Positions 13,868 to 20,546 of a DNA stretch of 20,546 nucleotides are shown here, in pieces. The DNA is taken from contig CALBTT010000003.1 in the NCBI GenBank assembly GCA_937967645.1, positions 1 to 20,546 on the forward strand, read 5' to 3'. Position 1 is the stretch's first letter. The number at the start of each line of letters is the position of its first letter. The notes beneath the pieces are model-generated. The model made no database searches and was not told where the DNA came from. It worked only from the letters and a program-made list of their open reading frames with translations. The translations under genes and the position numbers were made by a program. Source of the stretch: an uncultured Zoogloea sp. GTDB lineage: Bacteria > Pseudomonadota > Gammaproteobacteria > Burkholderiales > Rhodocyclaceae.

Positions 13868-16800
13868 ATGAATCCGTCCCGTCTGTTCATCCTGCGGCCG
13901 GTGGCGACCTCGCTGCTGATGGTCGCCATCCTGCTGGTGGGCTTCGTCGCCTACCGGCTGCTGCCCATCTCGGCCCTGCCCGAGGTGGATTACCCCACCA
14001 TCCAGGTCAAGACCCTCTACCCCGGCGCCAGCCCGGACGTGATGACCTCGGCGGTCACCGCGCCGCTGGAGCGCCAGTTCGGGCAGATGCCGGGCTTGGA
14101 CGAGATGTCGTCCAGCAGCTCCGGCGGTGCCTCGGTGATCACCTTGCGCTTCACCCTGACGATGGGCCTGGATGTGGCCGAGCAGCAGGTCCAGGCGGCC
14201 ATCAACGCGGCCTCCAGCCTGTTGCCCAACGATCTGCCGGCGCCGCCCACCTACAGCAAGGTCAATCCGGCCGATGCGCCCATCCTGACCCTGGCGGTGA
14301 CCTCGCCCAGCCTGCCCATCACGCGCATCCACGATCTGGTGGAGAGCCGCCTGGCCATGAAGATCTCCCAGGTGCCGGGGGTGGGCCTGGTGAGCATCGC
14401 CGGCGGACGCCGCCCGGCGGTGCGGGTGCAGGTCAATCCGACGGCGGCGGCGGCCTACGGGCTGGGCCTGGAGGACATCCGCACGGCGGTGGCCAACGCC
14501 AACGTGACCCAGGCCAAGGGCAGCTTCGATGGTCCCCAGCGCGCGTCCACGCTGGACGCCAACGACCAGCTCAAGTCGGCCGACGAGTACCGCGGGCTGA
14601 TCGTGGCCTACAAGAACGGCAACCCCGTTCGCCTGTCCGACGTGGCCACCCTCAAGGACGACGCCGAGAACATCCGCCTGGCGGCCTGGGCCGACCAGAC
14701 CTCGGCGGTGATCATCAACGTGCAGCGCCAGCCCGGCGCGAATGTGATCGAGGTGGCCGACCGGGTCACCGCGCTGCTGCCCCAGATGACCGCCAGCCTG
14801 CCGGCCTCGCTGGAACTTCGGGTGCTGTCCGACCGCACCACCACCATCCGCGCCTCGGTGCACGACGTGCAGGTGGAACTGATGTTCGCGGTGGCCCTGG
14901 TGGTGATGGTGATCTTCCTGTTCCTGCGCAGCGTGCCGGCCACCATCATCCCCAGCGTGGCGGTGCCCCTGTCCCTGGTGGGCACCTTCGGCGTCATGTA
15001 CCTGGCCGGCTTCAGCCTCAACAACCTGACTCTGATGGCCCTCACCATCTCCACCGGCTTCGTGGTGGACGACGCCATCGTGATGATCGAGAACATCGCC
15101 CGCTACGTGGAGGAGGGGGAATCCCCCATGCAGGCGGCCCTCAAGGGGGCGAAGCAGATCGGCTTCACCATCATCTCGCTGACCTTCTCCCTCATCGCCG
15201 TGCTGATCCCGCTGCTCTTCATGGGCGACGTGGTCGGGCGGCTGTTCCGGGAGTTCGCGATCACCCTGGCGATCGCCATCCTGATCTCCGCCTTCGTGTC
15301 CTTGACCCTCACCCCGATGATGTGCGCGCGCCTGCTGCGCCATGTGCCCGAGCACGAGCAGGGGCGGCTGAACCGGGCGGTGGGGGCGTTCTTCGAGCGG
15401 GTCATTGCCCGCTACGGGGTGATGCTGGAATGGGTGCTCCAGCGCCAGGGCCTGACCCTGCTGGTGGCCCTGGCCACCCTCGGCCTCACCGTGCTGCTTT
15501 ACGTGGCGGTACCCAAGGGCTTCTTCCCGGTGCAGGACACGGGGGCCATCCAGGGCATCACCGAGGCCGACCAGTCCATCTCCTTCCAGGCCATGGCGGA
15601 GCGCCAGCAGGCCCTTGCCGAGGTGGTGCTGAAGGACCCGGCGGTGGCCAGCCTGTCCTCCTTCATCGGGGTGGATGGCACCAATGCCACCCTCAACAGC
15701 GGGCGCATGAACATCACCCTCAAGCCCCTGGCCGAGCGGGATGCCAGCGCCAGCGAGGTGATCCGCAGGCTGGCGCCGGAGGTGCGGAAAGTGGCTGGCA
15801 TCACGCTCTACATGCAGCCGGTGCAGGACCTGACCATCGAGGACCGGGTCAGCCGCACCCAGTACCAGTTCTCCCTGCAGTCACCGGACAGTGCCGCCCT
15901 GGCCGAGTGGGTGCCGCGCCTGGTGGACAGCCTGAAGACCCTGCCGCAGCTCGCCGACGTGGCCAGCGACCTGCAGGACAAGGGCCTCCAGGCCTGGGTC
16001 GAGATCGACCGGGCCGCCGCGGCGCGCCTCGGGGTGAGCACCGCGGCCATCGACAACGCCCTCTACAACGCCTATGGCCAGCGCCTGATCTCCACCATCT
16101 TCACCCAGGCCACCCAGTACCGGGTGGTGCTGGAGGTGCAGCCCGAGTTCCGCAAAGGCCCGGGCGCCATCGCCAGCCTCTATGTGCCCGGCACGGGTGG
16201 GGTGCAGGTACCGGTGTCGTCGGTGGCGCGGGTGGTGGAGCGGCCCGCCACCCTGGCGGTCAATCACATCGGCCAGTTCCCTGCGGTGACGGTGTCCTTC
16301 AACCTGGCTCCGGGGGCGGCCCTGGGCGATGCTGTGGAGGCGATCCGCGCAGTGGAGAAGGATCTGGGCATGCCGGCCAGCATCGAGACCAGCTTCCGCG
16401 GCGCGGCCCTGGCCTTCCAGGCCTCGCTGACCAACACGCTGCTGCTGATCCTGGCAGCGGTGGTGACCATGTACATCGTGCTGGGCGTGCTCTACGAGAG
16501 CTACATCCACCCGGTGACCATCCTGTCCACCCTGCCTTCGGCCGGCGTGGGGGCCTTGCTGGCCCTGCTGCTGGCGCGCAGCGAGCTGGGCATCGTCGGC
16601 ATCATCGGCATCGTGCTGCTGATCGGCATCGTCAAGAAGAACGCCATCATGATGATCGACTTCGCCCTCGACGCCGAGCGCAACCAGGGCATGACCCCGC
16701 GGGAGGCGATCTTCCAGGCCTGTTTGCTGCGCTTCCGGCCCATCCTGATGACCACCCTGGCGGCCTTGCTGGGCGCGCTGCCCCTGATGCTGGGCACCGG

Positions 16801-16933
16801 CGTCGGCTCCGAACTGCGCCAGCCCCTGGGCATCACGATGGTGGGCGGGCTGCTGGTGAGCCAGGTGCTGACCCTGTTCACCACCCCGGTGATCTATCTG
16901 GCCTTCGACCGCCTGGCGCGGAGGGCGGCATGA
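13868..16933 (+). CDS. mdtB: RND multidrug efflux subunit, MdtB/MuxB type
   Basis: This 1021-residue inner-membrane proton/drug antiporter subunit closely follows E. coli MdtB (1040 aa). The matches are RPVATSLLMVAILLVG near the start, ALPEVDYPTIQVKTLYPGAS, and SAVTAPLERQFGQMPGLDEM. The proton relay is intact: Asp401/Asp402 in TM4 (FVVDDAIVMIEN) and the TM10 lysine at 924 (GIVKKNAIMMID). Two large periplasmic loops and twelve transmembrane helices are present, as usual. In E. coli two MdtB and one MdtC form the functional trimer, so this gene and the next are expected to work as a heterotrimer. It starts 12 nt after the adaptor stop. A REPIN lies between it and mdtC. Confidence 0.95.
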   Translation: MNPSRLFILRPVATSLLMVAILLVGFVAYRLLPISALPEVDYPTIQVKTLYPGASPDVMTSAVTAPLERQFGQMPGLDEMSSSSSGGASVITLRFTLTMGLDVAEQQVQAAINAASSLLPNDLPAPPTYSKVNPADAPILTLAVTSPSLPITRIHDLVESRLAMKISQVPGVGLVSIAGGRRPAVRVQVNPTAAAAYGLGLEDIRTAVANANVTQAKGSFDGPQRASTLDANDQLKSADEYRGLIVAYKNGNPVRLSDVATLKDDAENIRLAAWADQTSAVIINVQRQPGANVIEVADRVTALLPQMTASLPASLELRVLSDRTTTIRASVHDVQVELMFAVALVVMVIFLFLRSVPATIIPSVAVPLSLVGTFGVMYLAGFSLNNLTLMALTISTGFVVDDAIVMIENIARYVEEGESPMQAALKGAKQIGFTIISLTFSLIAVLIPLLFMGDVVGRLFREFAITLAIAILISAFVSLTLTPMMCARLLRHVPEHEQGRLNRAVGAFFERVIARYGVMLEWVLQRQGLTLLVALATLGLTVLLYVAVPKGFFPVQDTGAIQGITEADQSISFQAMAERQQALAEVVLKDPAVASLSSFIGVDGTNATLNSGRMNITLKPLAERDASASEVIRRLAPEVRKVAGITLYMQPVQDLTIEDRVSRTQYQFSLQSPDSAALAEWVPRLVDSLKTLPQLADVASDLQDKGLQAWVEIDRAAAARLGVSTAAIDNALYNAYGQRLISTIFTQATQYRVVLEVQPEFRKGPGAIASLYVPGTGGVQVPVSSVARVVERPATLAVNHIGQFPAVTVSFNLAPGAALGDAVEAIRAVEKDLGMPASIETSFRGAALAFQASLTNTLLLILAAVVTMYIVLGVLYESYIHPVTILSTLPSAGVGALLALLLARSELGIVGIIGIVLLIGIVKKNAIMMIDFALDAERNQGMTPREAIFQACLLRFRPILMTTLAALLGALPLMLGTGVGSELRQPLGITMVGGLLVSQVLTLFTTPVIYLAFDRLARRAA

Positions 16934-16966
16934 GGGTATTGGAGGGTTCCACCTTTAGGGCCCGCT

Positions 16967-17045
16967 GTAGGGGCGGCTGTAGGGGCGGCTTCAGCCGCCC
17001 ACGAACTCCGGCCAGGCACCTGCGGGCGGCTGAAGCCGCCCCTAC
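16967..17045. repeat. REPIN-like paired palindrome, copy C, with an extra 12-bp half unit
   Basis: The left unit at 16979-17000 and its inverse at 17024-17045 are identical 22-mers around GGGGCGGCTTCAGCCGCCC. Immediately upstream, 16967-16978 duplicates the first 12 bp (GTAGGGGCGGCT). It lies in the 154-nt gap between mdtB and mdtC, inside an operon. The hairpin ends 42 nt before the mdtC start. Confidence 0.92.
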
Positions 17046-17087
17046 AGGGAGGCCGGGAGCGGTTGCCCCGGGGCACGGGATGCCGGC

Positions 17088-20000
17088 ATGAACCTCTCCC
17101 GCCTGTTCATCTTCCGGCCGGTGGCCACCACCCTGCTGACTCTGGCGGTGGCCCTGGCGGGGGCGATCGCCTTCCGCCTGCTGCCCGTGTCGCCGCTGCC
17201 CCAGGTGGATTACCCGACCATCTCGGTGTCGGCCAACCTGCCCGGCGCCAGCCCGGAAACCATGGCCGCCACGGTGGCCGGTCCGCTGGAGCGGATCCTC
17301 GGCCAGATCGCCGGGGTCACCGAGATGACCTCCAACTCGTCCCTCGGCACCACCCGGGTCACCCTGCAGTTCGAGCTCTCGAAGAACATCGACAGCGCCG
17401 CCCGCGAGGTGCAGGCGGCCATCAACGCCGCCCGCGGGCAGCTGCCGACCAGCCTGCCCAACAACCCCACCTACCGGAAGGTGAATCCGGCCGAGACGCC
17501 CATCATCATCCTGGCGCTTACCTCGGCGACCCTCACCCAGGGCCAGCTCTACGACGCGGCCTCCACCGTGCTGGCCCAGCGCCTGGCCCAGGTGGACGGG
17601 GTGGGGCAGGTGTCCATCGGCGGCGCCTCGCTGCCGGCAGTGCGGGTCGAGGCCGACCCGGCGCGCCTGGCCGCCGCCGGGCTCAACCTGGACGACGTGC
17701 GCACGGCCCTGGTCGGCGCCAATGTGAACCGTCCCAAGGGCGTGCTCGAGGACGGCGAGCAGGCCTGGCAGGTGGGGGCCAACGACCAGGCCCGCACGGC
17801 GGCCGAATACCGGCCGATGATCATCTCCTGGAAGAACGGCTCGGCGGTGCGCCTGGGTGACGTGGCGCGGGTCCGCGACGGGGTCGAGAACGACCGCAAC
17901 TACGGCTACGCCAATGGCCGCCCGGGTGTGCTGCTGATGGTCAACCGCCAGCCCGGGGCCAACATCATCGAGACGGTGGACCGGGTCACCGCACTGCTGC
18001 CCCACCTGCGGGCCAGCGTGCCGGCGGCCATCGACCTGGACGTGGTGATGGACCGCACGCCGACCATCCGCGGCTCCCTGCGCGAGGTGGAGCGCACCCT
18101 GGTCATCTCGGTGGCCCTGGTGGTGATGGTGGTTTTCCTGTTTCTGCGCAACTGGCGGGCCACCGTCATCCCCAGCGTGGTGGTGCCGGTGTCGCTGGTG
18201 GGCACCTTCTCCATCATGTATCTGGCCGGCTTCAGCCTGGACAACCTGTCCCTGATGGCGCTCACCATCGCCACCGGCTTCGTGGTGGACGATGCCATCG
18301 TGGTGCTGGAGAACATCTCCCGCCATGTGGACGAGGGCATGCCGCCCCGCCAGGCAGCCCTGCGCGGAGCGCGGGAGATCGGCTTCACGGTGCTGTCGAT
18401 GAGCCTGTCGCTGATCGCCGTGTTCATCCCCATCCTGGCCATGGGCGGCATCGTCGGGCGGCTCTTCCGGGAGTTCGCGGTGGTGCTGTCGGCGGCCATC
18501 CTCGTGTCGATGGTGGTGTCGCTTACCACCACTCCGATGATGTGCGCCCGCCTGCTCCGCCCGCGCCCGCCGGAGGGCGAGCGCGGGCGCCTCGACCGGG
18601 CGGTGGGGCGGGCCCTCGAAGCCCTGGCCGGCGGCTATCGGCGCAGCCTGGGCTGGGCCCTGGATCACCGCTGGATCGTCATGCTGGTGCTGCTGGCCAC
18701 GGTGGGGCTCAACGTGCATCTCTACCAGATCATCCCCAAGGGCTTCTTCCCGCAGCAGGACACCGGCCGTCTGCGCGGCTTCGTCGAGGCGGACCAGGCC
18801 ATCTCCTTTCAGGCCATGAAGGAGAAGATGGACACCTTCCTGGCCATCGTCGGGGCCGACCCCGCGGTGGCCACGGTGACGGGTTTCACCGGTGGCTCCC
18901 AGCGCAACTACGGGTCGATGTTCGTGACCCTCAAGCCCATCGCCGAGCGCCAGGAATCCGCCGAGGCGGTGGTCGGGCGCCTGCGCAAGAAGCTGGCCCG
19001 GGTGCCGGGGGCGAGCCTCTACCTGAGCGCCGTGCAGGACATCCGGATCGGCGGGCGCTCCAGCAACTCGGCCTACCAATTCACCTTGCAGTCCGACAGC
19101 CTCGACGAGCTGCGCCTGTGGGAGCCGCGCATCCGCAACGCGATGAGTCGGCTGGACGAGATCACCGACGTGAGCACTGACCAGCAGGACTCCGGCCCCC
19201 AGACCACCCTGGTGTTCGACCGGGACGCCCTGGCCCGCCACGGCATCACCATGCGGGCGGCCACTACGGCCCTCAACAACGCCTACGGCCAGCGTCAGGT
19301 GTCCACCATCTACAACCCCCTCAACCAGTACCGGGTGGTGCTAGAGGCCGCCCCGGAATACCTGCAGGGGCCCGAGTCCCTGTCGCGCCTGAATCTGGTC
19401 AGCCCCGGCGGGGCCCAGGTGCCGCTGTCTGCGTTGGCCCGTTTCGAGACCACGCTGGCCCCTCTGTCGGTGAGCCACCAGGGTGGTGCGGCGGCGTCCA
19501 CCATCAGCTTTGCGCTGCCCGAGGGGCGTTCGATCGGCGAGGCTACCGTGGCGATCAACCAGGCCTTGGCCGGCATCGGTGTGCCGGTGGGCATCCGCAC
19601 CAGCTTCGAGGGCTCGGCGGGAGCCTTCCAGAAGTCCATGAGCTCCCAGCCGATCCTGATCCTCGCCGCCATCATCACCATCTACATCGTGCTGGGCATG
19701 CTCTACGAGAGCCTGATTCACCCCATCACCATCCTGTCCACGCTGCCGTCGGCCGGGGTGGGGGCCTTGCTGGCCCTGATGGCAAAGGACACCGAGTTCG
19801 GCCTGATCGCCATGATCGGGGTGATCCTGTTGATCGGCATCGTCAAGAAGAACGCCATCATGATGATCGACGTGGCCATCGAGCGCATGCGCCACCATGG
19901 CGAAAGCGCCCGCGATGCCATCCATCATGCCGGCCTGCTGCGCTTCCGGCCGATCCTGATGACCACCCTGGCGGCCCTGTTCGGCGCCATTCCGCTGGCC

Positions 20001-20159
20001 ATCGGCACCGGCGACGGCGCCGAACTGCGCCAACCTCTGGGCATCGCCATCGTCGGTGGCCTGATCCTCAGCCAGATCCTCACCCTCTACACCACGCCGG
20101 TCGTCTTCGTGCTGCTCGACCGGCTGCGCCGCAAGCGGAGCCTGCCTGCCCATGCCTGA
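17088..20159 (+). CDS. mdtC: RND multidrug efflux subunit, MdtC/MuxC type
   Basis: The 1023-residue second RND subunit matches E. coli MdtC (1025 aa). Key matches are LPVSPLPQVDYPTISVSANL, GASPETMAATVAGPLERILG and YRKVNPAETPIIILALTSAT, plus VLENISRHVDEGM after TM4. Proton-relay residues are present: Asp401/Asp402 (FVVDDAIVVLEN) and the TM10 lysine at 921 (GIVKKNAIMMIDVAIE). The ATG at 17088 has GGGA 7 nt upstream. It is a distinct paralogue of the preceding gene, not a tandem copy, as expected for B2C heterotrimer pumps. Its stop overlaps the start of the outer-membrane factor by 8 nt (ATGCCTGA), indicating translational coupling. Known substrates of such pumps include bile salts, novobiocin and similar lipophilic compounds; substrates here are unknown. 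Confidence 0.95.
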   Translation: MNLSRLFIFRPVATTLLTLAVALAGAIAFRLLPVSPLPQVDYPTISVSANLPGASPETMAATVAGPLERILGQIAGVTEMTSNSSLGTTRVTLQFELSKNIDSAAREVQAAINAARGQLPTSLPNNPTYRKVNPAETPIIILALTSATLTQGQLYDAASTVLAQRLAQVDGVGQVSIGGASLPAVRVEADPARLAAAGLNLDDVRTALVGANVNRPKGVLEDGEQAWQVGANDQARTAAEYRPMIISWKNGSAVRLGDVARVRDGVENDRNYGYANGRPGVLLMVNRQPGANIIETVDRVTALLPHLRASVPAAIDLDVVMDRTPTIRGSLREVERTLVISVALVVMVVFLFLRNWRATVIPSVVVPVSLVGTFSIMYLAGFSLDNLSLMALTIATGFVVDDAIVVLENISRHVDEGMPPRQAALRGAREIGFTVLSMSLSLIAVFIPILAMGGIVGRLFREFAVVLSAAILVSMVVSLTTTPMMCARLLRPRPPEGERGRLDRAVGRALEALAGGYRRSLGWALDHRWIVMLVLLATVGLNVHLYQIIPKGFFPQQDTGRLRGFVEADQAISFQAMKEKMDTFLAIVGADPAVATVTGFTGGSQRNYGSMFVTLKPIAERQESAEAVVGRLRKKLARVPGASLYLSAVQDIRIGGRSSNSAYQFTLQSDSLDELRLWEPRIRNAMSRLDEITDVSTDQQDSGPQTTLVFDRDALARHGITMRAATTALNNAYGQRQVSTIYNPLNQYRVVLEAAPEYLQGPESLSRLNLVSPGGAQVPLSALARFETTLAPLSVSHQGGAAASTISFALPEGRSIGEATVAINQALAGIGVPVGIRTSFEGSAGAFQKSMSSQPILILAAIITIYIVLGMLYESLIHPITILSTLPSAGVGALLALMAKDTEFGLIAMIGVILLIGIVKKNAIMMIDVAIERMRHHGESARDAIHHAGLLRFRPILMTTLAALFGAIPLAIGTGDGAELRQPLGIAIVGGLILSQILTLYTTPVVFVLLDRLRRKRSLPAHA

Positions 20160-20502
20160 CCAGACCATCCACAAACCTGTAGGAGCCTTTGCAGGGGCCT
20201 TTGTAGGGGCGGCTTCAGCCGCCCGCGGCGCGTTGAATGGGGAAAGTACGTTGATCAACGTCCGATGGGCGGCTGAAGCCGCCCCCACAGCTCGTCCCAC
20301 AGCTCGCCCTACCGTTATCGCTTTCCTCTGTGCCCTGAGCCTTGCAGGCTGCAGCGTCGGCCCCGACTACGTGCGGCCGGCGGTGGACACTCCGGCTGCC
20401 TTCAAGGAGGCGGGTGACTGGAAGCCGGCGGCGCCGGATGCGCCCCTGGCCTCGGATACCTGGTGGAAGGCCTTTGGCGACCCGGTGCTGGATGCCCTGC
20501 AG
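20152..20502 (+). CDS. NodT-family outer-membrane efflux lipoprotein, 5' part (partial), REPIN inside its coding region
   Basis: An uninterrupted frame runs from the ATG at 20152, overlapping the mdtC stop, to the adapter at 20503, giving 117 genuine residues. It contains the lipobox LSLAGC with Cys67, then SVGPDYVRPAVDTPAAF and TWWKAFGDPVLDALQ. That is the characteristic start of mature OprM/NodT-type channels. It should be the outer-membrane partner of the MdtABC pump, as OpmB is for MuxABC. The distance from start to lipobox is unusual: 66 residues rather than about 20. The excess is REPIN copy D read in frame (FVGAASAARG and WAAEAAPTARPTARPT), followed by the hydrophobic core VIAFLCALSLAG. 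The only other candidate starts are TTG codons at 20233 and 20251, both within the element. Residues after Gln117 (RSEERRVGKE) are adapter. Confidence 0.85.
20203..20288. repeat. REPIN-like paired palindrome, copy D, within a coding region
   Basis: The left unit is at 20203-20224 and the inverted unit at 20267-20288, with one mismatch (CCCCAC for CCCTAC). The spacer is 42 nt, longer than in copies B and C. It contains the perfect 14-bp palindrome ACGTTGATCAACGT at 20248-20261. Upstream, GTAGGAGCCTTT and GCAGGGGCCTTT (20179-20202) resemble further 12-bp half units in tandem, as in copy C. No stop occurs in the frame of the outer-membrane factor. Confidence 0.9.
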
Positions 20503-20546
20503 AGATCGGAAGAGCGTCGTGTAGGGAAAGAGTGTAGATCTCGGTG
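20503..20546. other. Illumina universal adapter (artefact)
   Basis: From AGATCGGAAGAGC at 20503 the sequence follows the Illumina TruSeq universal adapter to the window end, with no mismatch that I can see. The real sequence therefore ends at 20502, within the outer-membrane factor gene. Translation across this joint yields RSEERRVGKE, a familiar contamination string. Confidence 0.98.

Noticed and set aside
12590..15355. A 921-codon open frame antisense to mdtA/mdtB
   Set aside because: Its translation is His/Gly/Gln-rich with no domain, and it lies opposite well-recognised RND genes. Long antisense frames are expected at this GC content.
16878..19241. A 787-codon open frame antisense to mdtC
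   Set aside because: Same low-complexity His/Gly/Gln composition and the same codon-phase relationship; it is a shadow of mdtC.
13868..20159. Recent tandem duplication of one RND gene
   Set aside because: The two proteins match different known subunits (MdtB and MdtC) and differ throughout; the pair is ancient and functional as a heterotrimer.
20342..20524. Plus-strand 60-codon frame at the right end
   Set aside because: It is out of frame with the outer-membrane factor lipobox and its end lies in adapter.

Overview
This is a high-GC (roughly two-thirds G+C by eye) Gram-negative chromosomal contig. The gene set is a MutL with a latent-endonuclease motif, an RsuA-type pseudouridine synthase, a TonB-dependent receptor, PurT, and an MdtABC/MuxABC-type RND pump followed by a NodT-family outer-membrane factor. 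Together with the GC content and the dense REP-like palindromes, this points to Betaproteobacteria, plausibly Rhodocyclales. That placement is inference; no rRNA or marker here fixes it. Both ends are not biological. Bases 1-77 are a degraded Illumina P7/index/Read-2 adapter preceded by poly-T, and bases 20503-20546 are the Illumina universal adapter. Real sequence is about 78-20502, and any protein read through those joints is artificial.

Left block (78-6057, all minus strand): a tightly spaced set read right to left. It runs 2H phosphoesterase (2'-5' RNA ligase-like), a membrane hybrid histidine kinase, mutL, an RsuA-family pseudouridine synthase, and an Arg/Pro-rich repeat protein cut off by the contig end. 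Gaps are 33, 52, 40 and 10 nt, so one operon is plausible. The contig breaks inside a 78-bp tandem repeat in the last gene.

Centre (6300-12338): a plus-strand pair, a TonB-dependent receptor and a four-helix PepSY membrane protein, looks like an iron-siderophore uptake and reduction unit. purT follows, with a TATAAT box abutting a perfect 16-bp palindrome. After purT lies a deletion scar: the 3' tail of an unknown minus-strand gene joined back to back to the 3' tail of a second PepSY gene. A minus-strand GAF-GGDEF diguanylate cyclase follows.

Right block (12596-20502, plus strand): an RND tripartite efflux operon of adaptor, two RND subunits and the start of an outer-membrane lipoprotein, the muxABC-opmB layout.

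The most notable non-genic signal is a family of four paired palindromes (REPIN-like, core GGGGCGGCTTCAGCCGCCC). They lie at the PepSY 3' end, downstream of purT, between the two RND genes, and inside the 5' coding region of the outer-membrane factor. Two are translated in frame. One supplies the last ten residues of the PepSY protein. The other supplies much of a long N-terminal extension ahead of the outer-membrane factor's lipobox. I see no complete new system such as a defence locus or prophage. The REPIN-in-gene pattern and the deletion scar are the observations most worth following up.
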